DNA from: Pseudobutyrivibrio ruminis
GTDB taxonomy: Bacteria > Bacillota > Clostridia > Lachnospirales > Lachnospiraceae
Direction of reading: 5' to 3'
Assembly (NCBI RefSeq): GCF_015057245.1
Contig: NZ_SVET01000006.1
Coordinates: 1-64,000, forward strand
DNA length: 64,000 nt
Shown here: one piece after another, positions 61,770-64,000 of the stretch
How the letters are laid out: every line of letters starts with the position of its first letter
How positions within the stretch are numbered: the first letter of the stretch is position 1
Translations under genes and position numbers: made by a program
The notes under the pieces: generated by a model
The model's input: only the letters and a program-made list of their open reading frames with translations
The model's database searches: none
Told to the model about the DNA's origin: nothing

Positions 61770-62421
61770 TTCACAGGTTATTAATATGATTTTAGAGGGT
61801 ATTCGCGATACTCTTTACATGACAATTGTTTCTACTTTAATTGCATATGTTTTAGGATTACCACTTGGAATTCTTCTCAAGGTCACAAGCAAGGATGGAC
61901 TTAAACCTAACGGAGTAGTTTATAGAATTTTGGATGTTATATGCAACGTAGTTCGTTCAATACCATTCCTTATTCTTCTTATTTTATTAATTCCATTTAC
62001 AAGATTTGTTGTTGGAAAGAGCTACGGCTCAACAGCTACAATTGTTCCTCTTGTAGTTTGCGCTGCACCTTATATTGCACGTATGGTAGAGTCTTCTCTT
62101 AATGAAGTGGACCCAGGTGTTATTGAGGCTGCAAAGTCAATGGGCGCTAGCAACTGGGATATTGTGTTCAAGGTAATGCTTGTTGAAGCTCGTACATCAC
62201 TTATCGTAGGCGCTACTATCACAACTGGAAATATCCTTGGATATTCTGCAATGTCTGGTACAGTCGGTGGTGGCGGACTTGGCGATATTGCCGTTCGTTA
62301 CGGATATTACAGATGGCAGACAGATATTATGATTGTCACTGTTATTCTTTTGATTATCTTATTCCAGATTATTCAAAATGTTGGAATGAAAGTTGCTAGT
62401 AATTTAGATAAGAGAAAGTAG
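61762..62421 (+). CDS. metI: MetI-type methionine ABC transporter permease
   Basis: 219 residues, five membrane segments. The stretch VVRSIPFLILLILLIPFTRFVVGKSYGSTA and the EAA loop VIEAAKSMGASNWDIVFKVMLVEARTSLIVGATI are typical of MetI. Forms the channel with MetN; GGAGG inside the end of metN is its ribosome site. Confidence 0.96.
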   Translation: MFDSQVINMILEGIRDTLYMTIVSTLIAYVLGLPLGILLKVTSKDGLKPNGVVYRILDVICNVVRSIPFLILLILLIPFTRFVVGKSYGSTATIVPLVVCAAPYIARMVESSLNEVDPGVIEAAKSMGASNWDIVFKVMLVEARTSLIVGATITTGNILGYSAMSGTVGGGGLGDIAVRYGYYRWQTDIMIVTVILLIILFQIIQNVGMKVASNLDKRK

Positions 62422-62453
62422 TTAGATTTTCAATAATTATGAATAAACAGAAG

Positions 62454-62485
62454 GAGCACTCCAAAAGATTGGAGTGCTCTTTTTT
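62454..62485 (+). terminator. metQNI terminator
   Basis: GAGCACTCCA/TGGAGTGCTC stem with six Ts following. It lies next to the stop of the converging HxlR gene. Confidence 0.93.
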
Positions 62486-62807
62486 ACATATTCTCTTTAT
62501 AATTTGTACCCCATGCTTCCATTGATTTGATTATTGGACGCATAGATTCACCGAGCTCTGAAAGAGCATATTCCACATGAGGAGGTACCTCTGGATAAAC
62601 AGTTCTAGTAATTATTCCATCTTCTTCCATAGAACGAAGAGAATCAGTAAGAACTTTTTGGCTGATTCCTTCTAGACTATTCTTCAATTCATTGAATCTC
62701 CAAGGTCGAACCAGGAGATTTCTCATTATAAGTAATTTCCATTTGCTACCGATTAAGCTAACAGTTGTAGCTACTGGGCATTCAGGTAATTCTTCTTTTG
62801 TTTTCAT
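62484..62807 (-). CDS. HxlR-family transcriptional regulator
   Basis: 107 residues. PVATTVSLIGSKWKLLIMRNLLVRPWRFNELKNSLEGISQKVLTDSLRSMEEDGIITRTVYPEVPPHVEYALSELGESM is the HxlR winged helix; Cys11 lies at the position used for redox sensing in some members (YodB, HypR). AAGGAG precedes the ATG. It is divergent from the ACGX peptide operon and probably controls it and itself through the repeats at 62906-62949. Confidence 0.93.
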   Translation of the reverse strand: MKTKEELPECPVATTVSLIGSKWKLLIMRNLLVRPWRFNELKNSLEGISQKVLTDSLRSMEEDGIITRTVYPEVPPHVEYALSELGESMRPIIKSMEAWGTNYKENM

Positions 62808-62905
62808 TGTAAACTCCTTTCGTATAAGCGAGATTCATAAGTATCAATTTGAATGTAACATCATTTATGAATTCAATATAACACCTTTTTTTTATTAAGT
62901 CGATA

Positions 62906-62949
62906 AGTTACAAAAAGGTAACTGAGTAATAAAAAAGTGCGTACTTTTT
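62906..62949. promoter_or_regulatory. Operator region between HxlR and ACGX peptide genes
   Basis: AGTTAC-AAAAAG-GTAACT (62906-62923) is a perfect 6-6-6 inverted repeat. AAAAAGT-GCGT-ACTTTTT (62932-62949) is a second one 8 bp away. Sites of this size and spacing suit HxlR dimers. Confidence 0.65.
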
Positions 62950-63031
62950 CTTTTTATATAGCGCTGATATATTGAAGACAACGAAAGCAATAGGGCTTTC
63001 AAAAATAATTATTTCAAAGGAGGAATTTACA

Positions 63032-63178
63032 ATGGCACTTTCAAATCTTTACGGATGGGTAAATGGAAACGCTCAGACAGCTGCAGCTTGTGGCACAGCA
63101 TGTGGAGCTGGTGATGGAACAGACAAGAAGGCAGCATGCGGTACAGCGTGTGGCGCTGGCGATGGCGAAGGTAAGTAA
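63032..63178 (+). CDS. ACGX-repeat peptide (radical SAM-modified RiPP precursor)
   Basis: 48 residues. A leader (MALSNLYGWVNGNAQTAA) is followed by ACGT-ACGA-GDG, a short TDKKA linker and ACGT-ACGA-GDGEGK, giving four Cys at 20, 24, 36 and 40. It matches the ACGX-repeat peptide class, whose products are not known to me. AAAGGAGG 8 nt upstream fixes ATG 63032; the frame runs open upstream to 62972. The radical SAM gene begins 32 bp later. Confidence 0.85.
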   Translation: MALSNLYGWVNGNAQTAAACGTACGAGDGTDKKAACGTACGAGDGEGK

Positions 63179-63210
63179 TTAAGAATCTATAGAAGTAACA
63201 GGAGGCAGGT

Positions 63211-64000
63211 ATGAAATCTTATTTTTCTTTTCAATGGCATATTACAGATGAATGTGATCAAAGATGTAAACATTGCTATATATATTCAAGTGGTAAACAT
63301 ACCTGCCTGGATTCTATGAATTGGAAACAGATGGAGGATACCTTTTATAATTGCTTGGATTTTTGTGAAGTATATGGGCGTACTCCATATTTTTATATAA
63401 CTGGTGGTGATCCTATTCTTCATCCTGATTTTTGGAGATTATTGGAGTTGCTGCATGAACATGATATTAAATTTACTATTTTGGGAAATCCATTTCATTT
63501 AAATGATCAGGTGTGTAGAGAATTGAAATGGTATGGCTGCGAAAAATATCAGCTCTCATTGGATGGTCTAAGAGAAACTCATGATTGGTTTAGAAAACCA
63601 GGTTCTTTTGATTGTACTCTTGAAAAAATAGGTTGTCTTAATAAGGCAGGAATTCGAAGTGTGATTATGACCACAGTATCAAAAACTAATCGAATGGAAG
63701 TACCTGGGATTATAGATGAAGTAGTAAAGGCTGGAGCTAATGTGTTTGCCTTTGCTAGATATGTACCAAGCGGTGGTGATTTGGATGCAACCATGACAGC
63801 GGCAGAATATAGAGATTTACTAGCAACTTGTGACAAGAAGTTTAAGGAATATAAGACTGAAGGATGTGAAACTTATTTCAATAAAAAGGACCATCTTTGG
63901 ACATTGTATGAATATGAGATTGGTGAGTTTCATATTCCAGAGGATGCTGCTCCAGGTATGATTTATGGTGGATGCAATTGTGGAAACTGTCATATGACAA
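63211..64000 (+). CDS. Radical SAM/SPASM peptide maturase of ACGX type, cut by window end
   Basis: 263 residues visible, open at the right edge. The cluster motif is DECDQRCKHCYIY with Cys15, Cys19 and Cys22 (Cx3Cx2C), then ITGGDPILHPDFWRLLELL. GGCNCGNCHMT at the end looks like the start of a SPASM domain for extra iron-sulfur clusters. Directly downstream of the ACGX peptide, it probably forms thioether or other carbon-linked bridges at the four cysteines. AGGAGG precedes the ATG. The chemistry is inference. Confidence 0.88.
   Translation, partial: MKSYFSFQWHITDECDQRCKHCYIYSSGKHTCLDSMNWKQMEDTFYNCLDFCEVYGRTPYFYITGGDPILHPDFWRLLELLHEHDIKFTILGNPFHLNDQVCRELKWYGCEKYQLSLDGLRETHDWFRKPGSFDCTLEKIGCLNKAGIRSVIMTTVSKTNRMEVPGIIDEVVKAGANVFAFARYVPSGGDLDATMTAAEYRDLLATCDKKFKEYKTEGCETYFNKKDHLWTLYEYEIGEFHIPEDAAPGMIYGGCNCGNCHMT

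Overview
The window most resembles the chromosome of a low-GC, fibre-degrading Clostridia member of the Lachnospiraceae, in the Butyrivibrio/Pseudobutyrivibrio range. This is inferred from AT-rich Gram-positive signals (strong AGGAGG ribosome sites, lipobox lipoproteins), FabK instead of FabI, a domain-swapped GH3 enzyme, many plant cell-wall glycan genes, ECF vitamin transporters under TPP and FMN riboswitches, and an ACGX-type peptide locus. No rRNA, tRNA, CRISPR array or complete insertion sequence was seen.

Layout. 1-780: a hairpin that may be an IS200/IS605 right end, then thiT with a TPP riboswitch (minus strand). 1026-8748: arabinan locus (binding lipoprotein, two permeases, GH51 arabinofuranosidase, LacI regulator, secreted sialidase-fold enzyme with carbohydrate-binding modules). 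8901-18168: hflX, a Na/Pi cotransporter, FMN riboswitch with ribU, an SGNH esterase-like protein, a membrane GGDEF protein and a chemoreceptor. 18351-27921: an almost complete type II fatty-acid synthesis operon (acpP-accBCDA-fabH-fabK-fabD-fabG-fabF-fabZ) followed by a MarR-type regulator. 28300-36742: ROK regulator, a GguAB/ChvE-type monosaccharide ABC transporter, fructokinase, HAD phosphatase and an AGE-family isomerase, which together suggest hexose (possibly mannose) use through fructose.

36838-43206 is an accessory patch. It holds an 11-unit hairpin array with an exact 52-bp period, a probable type I toxin-antitoxin pair, an SGNH hydrolase and a GNAT acetyltransferase, a Phd/ParE-type type II toxin-antitoxin, a secreted repeat protein, an XRE regulator and several unrecognised or broken small genes. 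43539-54409 is a galactan locus: LplB/YtcP-type transporter, three GH53 endo-galactanases (one secreted, two without a signal peptide), a LacI regulator and a domain-swapped GH3 enzyme, preceded by a cluster of TGCGCAA sites. 54498-59523 (minus strand) holds a chemoreceptor paired with a sugar-binding lipoprotein, a small lipoprotein and an Ig-like/transglutaminase protein. 59759-62421 is a methionine-type ABC transporter. 62484-64000 holds an HxlR regulator divergent from an ACGX-repeat peptide and its radical SAM maturase, which runs off the window.

The items most worth a second look are the 52-bp array, the toxin-antitoxin pair beside it, the structured leader inside the fab operon, and the ACGX peptide locus.
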